DNA of 39,475 bases, taken from the NCBI RefSeq assembly GCF_016786325.1, contig NZ_JADWYU010000142.1, forward strand, positions 55,598 through 95,072. The letters run 5' to 3'. The notes under the pieces were generated by a model. The model did not search any database and was not told where the DNA came from. It saw only the letters and a program-made list of their open reading frames with translations. Both the position numbers and the translations under genes were made by a program. Source of the DNA: Frankia nepalensis. Lineage in GTDB: Bacteria; Actinomycetota; Actinomycetes; Frankiales; Frankiaceae. Positions 32,628 through 39,475 of the stretch are shown in pieces (the first letter of the stretch is position 1; the number at the start of each line of letters is the position of its first letter).

Positions 32628-33599
32628 ATGACAGAACGTGACGTCGTGACCGTACGCGGTCTACGAAAGAACTACGGCGGCCGGCTCGTCGTCGAGAACC
32701 TGGACCTCGACGTCGCGGCCGGCGAGGTCGTCGGGCTGATCGGCGCCAACGGCGCCGGCAAGACCACGACCGTCGAGTGCATTCAGGGGCTGCGGCGCCC
32801 GGACGCGGGGACCGTGCGCGTGCTCGGTCTCGACCCGACCCGGCAGGCCGCGGCGCTTCGTCCCCAGGTGGGCAGCCAGCTCCAGAGCTCGGCGTTGCCG
32901 GACCGGCTGCGGGTCGCCGAGGCGATCGAGCTCTTCGCTACCAGGAACGCCCGGTCCGGCGAGGAGCTGCTTCGCCAGTTCGGACTGTCCGAGCGGCGTC
33001 GTTCGGCCTTCGCCTCGCTCAGCGGCGGGGAGCGTCAGCGGCTGTTTCTCGTGCTTTCCCTGCTGAACCGCCCGCGCCTCGTGATCCTGGACGAGCTCAC
33101 CCAGGGGCTCGACCCGGCCGCGCGCCGCGACGTCTGGGCGGCCATCACCCAGCTGCGCGACGCCGGCACGACGATCCTGCTGGTCACCCACGAGCTCGAC
33201 GAGGCGGAAGCGTTGTGCGACCGCGTCGTGGCGATGCGCGCCGGCCGGGTGCTGGACGCCGGCCGCCCGGCGGAACTGGTCGCCCGGCACGCGCCGTGGG
33301 CGGTCGTCCGCTTCGGCTGGACGCGGGACGACGTGACGGACCTGGCCGCGGCCCTGCGGGCGCTCCCCGGAGCGCGGGAGGTGTCGGTCGCCGGCGGTCA
33401 GGTGGAGGTCCGCGGCGACCGCCGGGTGATCGCCCACGCGGGCGCCGAGCTCGTCCGCCGCGGCGAGATACCCGACGACCTGCGGGTCGAGCTTCCCGAT
33501 CTCGAGGCGGCGCTGCTGACCCTGCTGGGAGTCCGCGCGGACGCCTCCCCGTCGACAACCCGCGCGACCGCGCCCACGCTGATCGGAGTGAACCGATGA
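32628..33599 (+). CDS. ABC exporter ATP-binding protein
   Basis: The 323-aa protein starts at ATG 32628 (MTERDVVTVRGLRKNYGGRL). No ribosome site is visible, so it may be leaderless. Walker A GANGAGKTT (39-47), Q-loop region QVGSQLQSSALPDRL (80-94), signature LSGGERQRL (131-139), Walker B LVILDELT (151-158) and H-loop LLVTHE (184-189). The C-terminal part (about 210-310) is the extension typical of DrrA-type drug or lipid exporter ATPases. It powers the permease encoded next, whose ATG overlaps this stop. With the sensor kinase and regulator downstream it fits a stress- or drug-responsive export module. The substrate cannot be told. Confidence 0.9.
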   Translation: MTERDVVTVRGLRKNYGGRLVVENLDLDVAAGEVVGLIGANGAGKTTTVECIQGLRRPDAGTVRVLGLDPTRQAAALRPQVGSQLQSSALPDRLRVAEAIELFATRNARSGEELLRQFGLSERRRSAFASLSGGERQRLFLVLSLLNRPRLVILDELTQGLDPAARRDVWAAITQLRDAGTTILLVTHELDEAEALCDRVVAMRAGRVLDAGRPAELVARHAPWAVVRFGWTRDDVTDLAAALRALPGAREVSVAGGQVEVRGDRRVIAHAGAELVRRGEIPDDLRVELPDLEAALLTLLGVRADASPSTTRATAPTLIGVNR

Positions 33600-34429
33600 C
33601 CACCGTGTCCCCCTCCCCGGCCGCCGCGTCGGCCACGCAGGCCGAGGCCGCCTCCTCGGGTGCCACCGCCCACCGGGCGGCGCCCCGCCGGGTCCGCTCC
33701 GCGGCCAGCCGGCTGATCCGCGCCGAGCTGCGGCTGATGGTCCGCGAGCCGCTGACCCTCACCTTCGTGTTCGCCTTTCCGATCGTGACGATGCTGATCA
33801 TCGGCGGTTCGTTCGGCACCGCCGCGGACGAGGAGTTCGAGGGGACGAACCCGGCGCACTGGTACGTCGCGTCCTACCTGACGGTCGTGATCGCGGCCAC
33901 CGGGCTGATCATGCTCCCGGTGCACATCGCGTCCTACCGGGAGCGGGGCGTGCTGCGCCGGTTCGCCGCCGCCGGCTTCGGGCGGTGGTCGTTCGCCGCG
34001 GCGCAGGTCGTCACCGGGCTCGCGACGATCGCGCTGGCCAGCGTGCTCCTGCTCGCCGTCGCCGCGCCTGTCTACGGGGTGCCGGCCGTGCACGACTGGT
34101 GGCGGGTCGTCGCGGGGCTGGTCGCCGGGTCGGTCGCCTTCGTCAGCCTCGGGGTGCTGCTCGGGAGCGTCATGCCGTCGGCGCGCTCGGCGCAGGCGGT
34201 CGGGCTGCTGCTGTTCTTCCCGTCGTTCCTGCTCGGCGCCGGCGGCCCGCCGCCCGACGTCATGGGTGACGTCCTGCGGACGATCGCCAGCGTGCTGCCG
34301 CTGACGCTCGTGACGCAGGCCGTCCGCGGGCCGTGGCTGGGGCTCGGCGGCGCCGACGTGCAGCTTCTGGTGGTGGTGGGCCTGGCTGTCGTCGCCCTGA
34401 CCGCCTCCGCCCGTCGTACCGCGCTGTGA
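33596..34429 (+). CDS. ABC-2 type exporter permease
   Basis: The 277-aa protein has a cytoplasmic N-terminus (about 1-50), then RAELRLMVREPLTLTFVFAF entering the first of six membrane helices. These include TVVIAATGLIMLPVHIASYR, VTGLATIALASVLLLAVAA, LVAGSVAFVSLGVLLGSVMP and VGLLLFFPSFLLGAGGPPPD, then a last helix near the C-terminus. This is the ABC2-membrane (DrrB-like) fold. The start ATG overlaps the ATPase stop (ATGA at 33596-33599), so the two subunits are coupled. It works as a homodimer with two copies of the ATPase in the cytoplasmic membrane. Confidence 0.9.
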   Translation: MTTVSPSPAAASATQAEAASSGATAHRAAPRRVRSAASRLIRAELRLMVREPLTLTFVFAFPIVTMLIIGGSFGTAADEEFEGTNPAHWYVASYLTVVIAATGLIMLPVHIASYRERGVLRRFAAAGFGRWSFAAAQVVTGLATIALASVLLLAVAAPVYGVPAVHDWWRVVAGLVAGSVAFVSLGVLLGSVMPSARSAQAVGLLLFFPSFLLGAGGPPPDVMGDVLRTIASVLPLTLVTQAVRGPWLGLGGADVQLLVVVGLAVVALTASARRTAL

Positions 34430-34490
34430 GGGACCCGATCCCGGCGATGCCAGCCACAGCAAGGTCAGCTACCGCAGGGCCCGCCATAGC

Positions 34491-35705
34491 ATGCGCAGCA
34501 TGAGAGAGCCGGTGGTGATCGCGGCGCGGTGGGGCCCACCGGCCGCGATCGCTCTGTTCGCCCTCGCGGGGCTGGTGGCCCGCGACCCAGGCCCGCTCAG
34601 GATCGGCGGGGCGCTGGCTGTCGTCGCCCTGACGCCGCTGCTGCGGCCGGGCTCGCGGCTGCTGGTCCCGGCGGTCGTGGCCGTCGGGGCCAGCGCCGCG
34701 ATCGTGTGCTACGGCTCCGCGTCGAACGTCGGGTGGTTCGCGGTGGCGGTGCTCGCCGGGTGGACGGCCGTCGTCGCGCACCGGTCCGTCTGGCTGTCGG
34801 CGTGGGCGGGCGCCGTCGTCCTGTTCGTCATCCAGTGGCTCACGACCGAGCCGGACCCGGGGTGGGCGGCCTGGATCGCCGGCACCACGTTCGCGACCGT
34901 CGGCTGCTTCGTCGGCCGCCGCCAGCGTGACCTCGCCGACCAGCTCCGGCTCGCCCAGGCCGGGCTGGTCGAGCGGGCGCGGGCGGAGGAGCGCAACCGC
35001 ATCGCCCGGGAGATCCACGACGTGGTCGCGCACTCGCTGACGGTCTCGCTGCTGCACGTGACGTCCGCGAAGCTGGCGCTCGACGACGACCCCGCCGACG
35101 CCGCCCGGGCGCTCGACGAGGCGGAACGGCTTGGTCGGGCCGCCCTCACCGAGGTGCGCCAGGCGGTCGGCATGCTCCGGGAGGACGCCGGGTCGACCTT
35201 CGCGCCGCTGCCGGACGCGACCCAGCTCGCCGCGCTGGCTGACGGCTTCCGCGACGCCGGGGTTCCCGTCACGCTCACGGTCGACGGGCCGCTGGAGGAC
35301 CTGCCCGCCACCACGGGGCTCGCGCTGTACAGGATCCTGCAGGAGGCGCTGACCAACAGCGTCCGGCATGCTCCCGGCGCGGCGACCGCGGCGCGGGTCA
35401 CCGTGGCGGACACCGCCGTGTCGCTCACGGTCGACACGGCCACGTCGGCCGCCGGCGGCCAGGGGGACGCTGGCCCGCGGCGGACCGAGACCGCCTCCGG
35501 GCTGGGCCTGCACGGCATGCGGCAGCGCGCCGAGGCGCTCGGCGGCACCTGCGTCGCCGGCCAGGGGGAGGGCGGCTGGCGGGTCCGCGCGCAGATCCCG
35601 CTCCGGCGTGAGTCCACCCGCCCCCGGAAGGCTTCCGCGCCCGCCGCGCCGGCCGCGCCCGCCGCGCCCGCCGGACCCGTCGCGCCTGAGGCGGTGGCGC
35701 CGTGA
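34491..35705 (+). CDS. Sensor histidine kinase, NarL/DesK-type
   Basis: The 404-aa protein has four to five hydrophobic segments in the first 145 residues, then a coiled stretch (QRDLADQLRLAQAGLVERAR) and the HisKA-3 box EERNRIAREIHDVVAHSL with phosphoacceptor His176. The ATPase part has the N-box ILQEALTNSVRHAPGA and the G-box GLGLHGMRQRAEALGG. Odd point: the usual DxGxG G1 box is degenerate (VDTATSAAGG). The C-terminus is an Ala/Pro repeat (APAAPAAPAAPAGP). It autophosphorylates and passes phosphate to the regulator that follows with a 4-nt overlap. Start ATG 34491 or ATG 34500. The signal is unknown and could be envelope stress or the exporter's substrate. Confidence 0.9.
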   Translation: MRSMREPVVIAARWGPPAAIALFALAGLVARDPGPLRIGGALAVVALTPLLRPGSRLLVPAVVAVGASAAIVCYGSASNVGWFAVAVLAGWTAVVAHRSVWLSAWAGAVVLFVIQWLTTEPDPGWAAWIAGTTFATVGCFVGRRQRDLADQLRLAQAGLVERARAEERNRIAREIHDVVAHSLTVSLLHVTSAKLALDDDPADAARALDEAERLGRAALTEVRQAVGMLREDAGSTFAPLPDATQLAALADGFRDAGVPVTLTVDGPLEDLPATTGLALYRILQEALTNSVRHAPGAATAARVTVADTAVSLTVDTATSAAGGQGDAGPRRTETASGLGLHGMRQRAEALGGTCVAGQGEGGWRVRAQIPLRRESTRPRKASAPAAPAAPAAPAGPVAPEAVAP

Positions 35706-36379
35706 TCCGCGTCCTGCTGGTGGACGACCAGGAGCTGATCCGGGTGGGGCTGCGAGGCATCCTGCGGGCCAAGTTCGGGTTCGAGATCGTCGGCGAGTGC
35801 GCCGACGGGTCACAGGTGCCCGCGGCCGTCGAGCGGCACCGGCCGGACGTGGTGCTGATGGACGTCCGGATGCCCGTGGTGGACGGGGTCGCGGCGACCG
35901 AGGCGCTGCGGCGGCGGGCGGACGCACCGCCAGTGCTGGTGCTCACCACGTTCGAGGACGAGGAGGTCCTCGCGGCGGCGCTGCGGGCGGGTGCGTCCGG
36001 GTTCCTCCTCAAGGGCGTCCCGGCCGACGACCTGCAGCGCGCCGCGCGAACGGTCGCCGAGGGAGGCGCCTGGCTGGACCCGGCGGTCACCGGCCACGTG
36101 CTCACCACCTACCGGGCGGCGTCGGCGCCGGTCCGTGCGGCCGACGCCGGGCCGGACAGGACCGTCGAGGTGCTCACCGCGCGCGAGCGCGAGGTCCTCG
36201 TCATGATCGGCCGCGGCGCGACCAACGGTGAGATCGCCGAGGCTCTCGTCCTCGGCGAGGGCACCATCAAGACCCACATCGGCCACATCTTCGCCAAGCT
36301 GCACCTGCGGGACCGGGCCGCGGCCATCGTCTTCGCGTTCGACCACGGCCTCGTCCACCCCACCAACCCGCCCAGGTGA
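35702..36379 (+). CDS. NarL/LuxR-family response regulator
   Basis: The 225-aa protein starts at GTG 35702, overlapping the kinase stop. The receiver domain (1-120) has the acidic pair DD (8-9), phosphoacceptor Asp54 in VVLMDVRMP, Thr82/83 in LVLTTFED and Lys104 in FLLKG. A C-terminal LuxR helix-turn-helix (about 157-215) reads LTAREREVLVMIGRGATNGE then EGTIKTHIGHIFAKLHL. It is the partner of the upstream kinase and most likely controls the ABC genes in the same unit. It ends convergently with the kinase-WD40 gene. Confidence 0.93.
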   Translation: MIRVLLVDDQELIRVGLRGILRAKFGFEIVGECADGSQVPAAVERHRPDVVLMDVRMPVVDGVAATEALRRRADAPPVLVLTTFEDEEVLAAALRAGASGFLLKGVPADDLQRAARTVAEGGAWLDPAVTGHVLTTYRAASAPVRAADAGPDRTVEVLTAREREVLVMIGRGATNGEIAEALVLGEGTIKTHIGHIFAKLHLRDRAAAIVFAFDHGLVHPTNPPR

Positions 36380-36471
36380 GCCGCCCTCGCGTGTTCGCCG
36401 CCGCCTGGTGGTCAGTGCACGACCTTGAGGTTGAACATCGGGGTGCTGAGGGTCCTGGCCTGTTGGTCTGG

Positions 36472-38682
36472 TCAGCCGATCTGCCACAGCCGCACGGTGT
36501 GGTCCGCGCCGGAGCTGGCCAGGGTGCGCCCGTCCGGTGCGAACGCCACCGAGTACACCTCCTCGGTGTGGCCGGTGCGGGAGGAGGCGAGCGGGCGCGG
36601 GGCGGAGCGGTCGGAGACATCCCACAGCCGCACGATGTTGTCCGCGCCGCCGCTGGCCAGGGTGCGCCCATCCGGCGCGAAGACCACCGAGTACACAGGG
36701 TCGGTGTGGCCGGTGAGGGGGGAGCCGAGCGGGCGTGGGGCCGAGGGGTCGGAGACATCCCATAGCCGCACCGTGTGGTCGTAGCTGGCGCTGGCAAGGG
36801 TGCGCCCGTCCGGCGCGAACGCCACCGATTCCACCGCGCCGGTGTGGCCGGTGAGGGGGGAGCCGAGCGGGCGTGGGGCCGAGGGGTCGGAGACATCCCA
36901 TAGCCGCACCGTGCCGTCGTAGCTGGCGCTGGCAAGGGTGCGCCCATCCGGCGCGAACACCACCGAATTCACCTGGTCGGCGTGGCCGGTGAGGGGGGAA
37001 CCGAGCAGGCGCGGAGCCGAAGGGTCGGAGACATCCCACAGCCATACCGTGCCGTCCCTGGTGCCGCTGGCCACGATGCGCCCATCTGGCGCGAACGCCA
37101 CCGATCGCGAAGCAATGGGGTGGCTGGTGGGAAGGTAGCCGAGCGGGCGCGGGGCGGAGCGGTCGGAGATATCCCAGAGCCGCACCGGGCTGTTGAAGCT
37201 GCCGGCGGCCAGGGTGCGCCCGTCCGGCGCGAACGCCACCGAACGCGCGGAGTCTGCGGCGATGGGGGAGCCGAGCGGGCGCGGGGCGAAGCGGTCGGAG
37301 ACATCCCACAGCCGCACGGTGTTGTCGGGGTTACCGCTGGCGCTGGCGAGGGTGCGCCCGTCCGGCGCGAACGCCACCGAATACACGGAGCTTGTGTGGC
37401 CGGTCAGGGGCGAGCCAAGCGGGGGGAGGGCGGATGTTGAAGCTGGAGAGGTGGGAGCTGGCGTGGGGGAACTGGTGGGTGGAGGGTCATCGCCAGGGAT
37501 GAGGGTGAAGGCCAGGACAGTGCCGGCGATGGCGAGCAGCGCCGCGGCGGAGACGAGGGCTAGGCGGCGCTTCGGGCGGGTTCGCGGGCGGTCAGCCTCT
37601 TCGCGGGCGGTCGGGGGGATCGCCGGTGTCAGGTTCGGTGGCGGGGGGTCGGCCCGCTGGGTGGGCAGCTTGGTGAAGGCGGCTGTCGATGGCGGTGCCG
37701 GCGCGCCCACGTCCGACGGTTGCCGGGCGGGGGCGGGTGGTTCGCGGATGTCCGTGGGTGCTGGCAGCGTGGCGGGGATCGTCGAGGCCGGCGCGGGGGT
37801 GGTGGGCTGGTTGGCGGCGGCGCGGACGTCGTCGTCGAGGCGCAGCGCGATGCCGGCGCGGCTGGTCCAGCCCGGGCCGTAGGTGTCGGTGGCTGCGCGG
37901 GCGAGATCCAGCGCGAAGGCGTGGGCGGAGGGGTGGCGGTCGGCGGGGTCCTTGGCCAGGGTGCGCATCACCACCGCGGCCACCTGCGCGGGGACTCCGC
38001 CGGGCGGGGGCGGCAGGACGTGGAGGTGGTGGTGGATGAGCGCCGGGGCGGGCAGGGCCGGGTCGAACGGCGGGTTGCCGGTCAGCAGTTCGTAGAGCAT
38101 GACGCCGAGGGCGTAGAGGTCGGTGGCCGCGCTGAGCCGGCCGCCGAGGATCTGCTCGGGGGCCATGTAGACAGGGGTGCCGATCACCGTGCTGGCGGTG
38201 GTCGCTGACCCTTCGGCGATTTTCGCGATGCCGAAGTCGGCGACCTTGGGCAGCCCGGCGGCGTCGAACAGGATGTTGGCGGGCTTGATGTCGCGGTGCA
38301 GCACTCCCCGCCCGTGGGCGTAGGACAACGCGGCGGCTACCGCCAGCCCCACCGCGCACGCCGTCTCACCGGTCAGGTCCCGGCGGCGGGACAGCGGCCC
38401 TCCGGCCAGCAGCTCCATCACGATCAGGTGAAGGTCCTCGGCGGCGACGGCGTCATAGACCCGGACGATGTGCGGGTGATCCAACGAGGCCAGCAGGCGG
38501 GCCTCGTTCCAGCTCCGCTCGGTGGCCCCGTCCTGGTCGACCGGGAGGACCTTGACGGCGACGTCGCGGCCCAGCCCGCGGTGCCGGCCGGCCAGCACCA
38601 GCCCGAACGCCCCCCGGCCCAACCGGGCACCCAGCTCGTAGCCCGGCAGCGCCGCCGCGATCCGCTCCCGTTCCTCGATCAC
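36472..38682 (-). CDS. Ser/Thr protein kinase with C-terminal WD40 propeller
   Basis: The 736-aa protein starts at GTG 38682. The PknB-type kinase domain (about 14-270) is complete: GRGAFG (22-27), VAVKVL with Lys44, catalytic HRDIKPAN (129-136), DFG (149-151) and APE (174-176). A Pro-rich juxtamembrane part leads to one membrane helix (RRLALVSAAALLAIAGTVLA, about 372-391). Seven WD40 blades outside (about 430-736) each read close to SVAFAPDGRTLASASYDxTV then RLWDVSDPSAPRPLGSPL. Seven blades make a closed propeller. Bacterial kinases of this form are thought to sense extracellular ligands through the propeller. Some blades are nearly identical in DNA, showing recent internal duplication. Confidence 0.93.
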   Translation of the reverse strand: MIEERERIAAALPGYELGARLGRGAFGLVLAGRHRGLGRDVAVKVLPVDQDGATERSWNEARLLASLDHPHIVRVYDAVAAEDLHLIVMELLAGGPLSRRRDLTGETACAVGLAVAAALSYAHGRGVLHRDIKPANILFDAAGLPKVADFGIAKIAEGSATTASTVIGTPVYMAPEQILGGRLSAATDLYALGVMLYELLTGNPPFDPALPAPALIHHHLHVLPPPPGGVPAQVAAVVMRTLAKDPADRHPSAHAFALDLARAATDTYGPGWTSRAGIALRLDDDVRAAANQPTTPAPASTIPATLPAPTDIREPPAPARQPSDVGAPAPPSTAAFTKLPTQRADPPPPNLTPAIPPTAREEADRPRTRPKRRLALVSAAALLAIAGTVLAFTLIPGDDPPPTSSPTPAPTSPASTSALPPLGSPLTGHTSSVYSVAFAPDGRTLASASGNPDNTVRLWDVSDRFAPRPLGSPIAADSARSVAFAPDGRTLAAGSFNSPVRLWDISDRSAPRPLGYLPTSHPIASRSVAFAPDGRIVASGTRDGTVWLWDVSDPSAPRLLGSPLTGHADQVNSVVFAPDGRTLASASYDGTVRLWDVSDPSAPRPLGSPLTGHTGAVESVAFAPDGRTLASASYDHTVRLWDVSDPSAPRPLGSPLTGHTDPVYSVVFAPDGRTLASGGADNIVRLWDVSDRSAPRPLASSRTGHTEEVYSVAFAPDGRTLASSGADHTVRLWQIG
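36480..37420 (-). repeat. 135-bp WD40 blade repeats
   Basis: The core CTGGC-AGGGTGCGCCC recurs at about 36516, 36651, 36786 and 36921, spaced 135 bp (45 residues per blade), with further blades to about 37380. The stretches 36724-36784 and 36858-36918 are almost identical. The array encodes seven propeller blades of the kinase. Confidence 0.85.
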
Positions 38683-38927
38683 GACACGGCCAGGGTTCCT
38701 CGTCGATGACGACAGGCGGCAGGCGCCATCCCGAATCCCCCCAAACAGGCCACCACGCTACGCACATGATCCTAACCGGCCAGCGGCGACCGGCACAGCC
38801 ACAGTCGCCCCGCCGACCCCGCTCCGCTTCTCGCACCCGACAGGCGTCCTGAGCGGACCCGCTACCGGCGTTTCCCGGCGGCCGTTCGGTCGGGTGCCGC
38901 GGCGGGCGACGATGCCACACTGTGAAT

Positions 38928-39475
38928 ATGGCGAACGAGGGCGGCGCAGGCGAACCCGCCGAGGGCGCGGCCTGGGATTTCTTCGTCTCCTACACGCAGG
39001 CGGATCGGGCCTGGGCGGAATGGATTGCCTGGCAGCTCGAAGAGGCTGGTTACCGGGTGCTGGTCCAGGCCTGGGACCTCGTCCCGGGCTCCAACTGGGC
39101 CCACGGCATGGACGAAGGCATTCGGCGGTCCGCGCGCACGGTCGCGGTGCTGTCGGCGGCCTACGCCCGGTCGGTGTTCGGCACGGTGGAATGGCGGGCC
39201 GCCTGGGTGGCCGACCCGCTCGGCGAGCGGCGCAAGCTGCTGGTGACCCGCGTCGAGGACTGTCCCCGCCCGGGCGTGCTCGCGCAGGTCGTGGGCATTG
39301 ACCTCTTCGACCGGCCGCGGGACCGGGCCAGGGCGGAACTGCTCCGGGCCGCGGAACTCGCGGTCACCGGCGCGCGGGCCAAACCGCCGACTCCGCCGGA
39401 GTTCCCCGCGGACGCGGCGCCGGCCGCTGGCAGCGCGGCCCCGGGGGGGGCCGGGGGCGCGGGGGGGGGCGCGGG
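38928..39475 (+). CDS. TIR-domain protein, 3' end outside window
   Basis: The frame is open from ATG 38928 to the edge (182 codons). The TIR domain covers about 16-150: WDFFVSYTQADRAWAEWIAW, VQAWDLVPGSNWAHG, TVAVLSAAYARS and the conserved glutamate of TVEWRAAW (Glu88), then LLVTRVEDC. After residue 155 it becomes Pro/Ala/Gly-rich. Known relatives in actinomycetes with this TIR type continue into NB-ARC and TPR parts (FxSxx-COOH-system-like proteins), so this is probably an N-terminal fragment of a larger immune or signalling protein. The last 12 codons are G-rich and may contain base-calling errors. It is divergent from the kinase-WD40 gene. Confidence 0.88.
   Translation, partial: MANEGGAGEPAEGAAWDFFVSYTQADRAWAEWIAWQLEEAGYRVLVQAWDLVPGSNWAHGMDEGIRRSARTVAVLSAAYARSVFGTVEWRAAWVADPLGERRKLLVTRVEDCPRPGVLAQVVGIDLFDRPRDRARAELLRAAELAVTGARAKPPTPPEFPADAAPAAGSAAPGGAGGAGGGA

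Noticed and set aside
34260-37309. Long minus-strand frames over the two-component genes
   Set aside because: Shadows of clear kinase and response-regulator genes on the plus strand.

Overview
The window is very GC-rich, with GTG and TTG starts, many 4-nt stop/start overlaps and long antisense shadow frames. This is typical of a high-GC actinomycete. The mix of TIR and EAD-STAND conflict proteins, a Ser/Thr kinase-WD40 fusion, an actinobacterial Tad cluster and a MobF relaxase suggests Frankia or a close relative. That is an inference from gene style, not a database match. Two genes are cut by the window: a STAND ATPase at the left edge (minus strand) and a TIR protein at the right edge (plus strand). 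The last ~40 bases are low-complexity G runs and look like a contig end.

Layout. (1) 1-3726: EAD1-NB-ARC (STAND) ATPase with at least 20 near-identical 32/36-residue helical repeats. (2) 3.8-6.3 kb: small accessory genes (DUF3885-like, SUKH-3 immunity-like) separated by four same-orientation copies of a ~80-100-bp GGACG/GTGGAC-rich repeat, then a frameshifted membrane-anchored gene. (3) 7.1-19.4 kb: a Tad-type pilus/secretion cluster read right to left: lipoprotein, secreted protein, SAF/CpaB, TadA ATPase, TadB, TadC, small pilin-like protein, three TadE-like pseudopilins, and a membrane LysM-BTAD regulator. A 371-bp element with imperfect terminal inverted repeats sits twice in tandem between the pilin and the first TadE gene and supplies the present 5' end of that gene. 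(4) 20.2-29.6 kb: MobF relaxase-helicase (TraA-like), a divergent unknown plus-strand gene and two overlapping unknown minus-strand genes. A 24-bp repeat family lies upstream of traA and upstream of the last gene. DnaA-box-like sites flank the module at both ends. (5) 29.9-31.7 kb: a decayed TIR gene followed by an intact TIR-transmembrane-ectodomain gene. (6) 32.6-36.4 kb: ABC-2 exporter (ATPase plus permease) with a NarL-type two-component system. (7) 36.5-38.7 kb: PknB-type kinase with a seven-blade WD40 propeller. (8) 38.9 kb to the end: TIR protein.

How it fits together. Sections 3 and 4 look like the transfer backbone of a conjugative plasmid or integrative element: the relaxase would process DNA, and the Tad cluster would build a pilus or fimbrial secretion channel. 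No integrase, replication protein, VirD4/FtsK coupling protein or oriT was recognised here. Sections 1, 2, 5 and 8 are conflict or immunity cargo around that backbone. The most notable points are the repeat-bounded small-gene segments, the highly homogenised STAND repeats, the tandem element inside the pilus operon, the Tad-relaxase linkage and the 24-bp repeat/DnaA-box sites.
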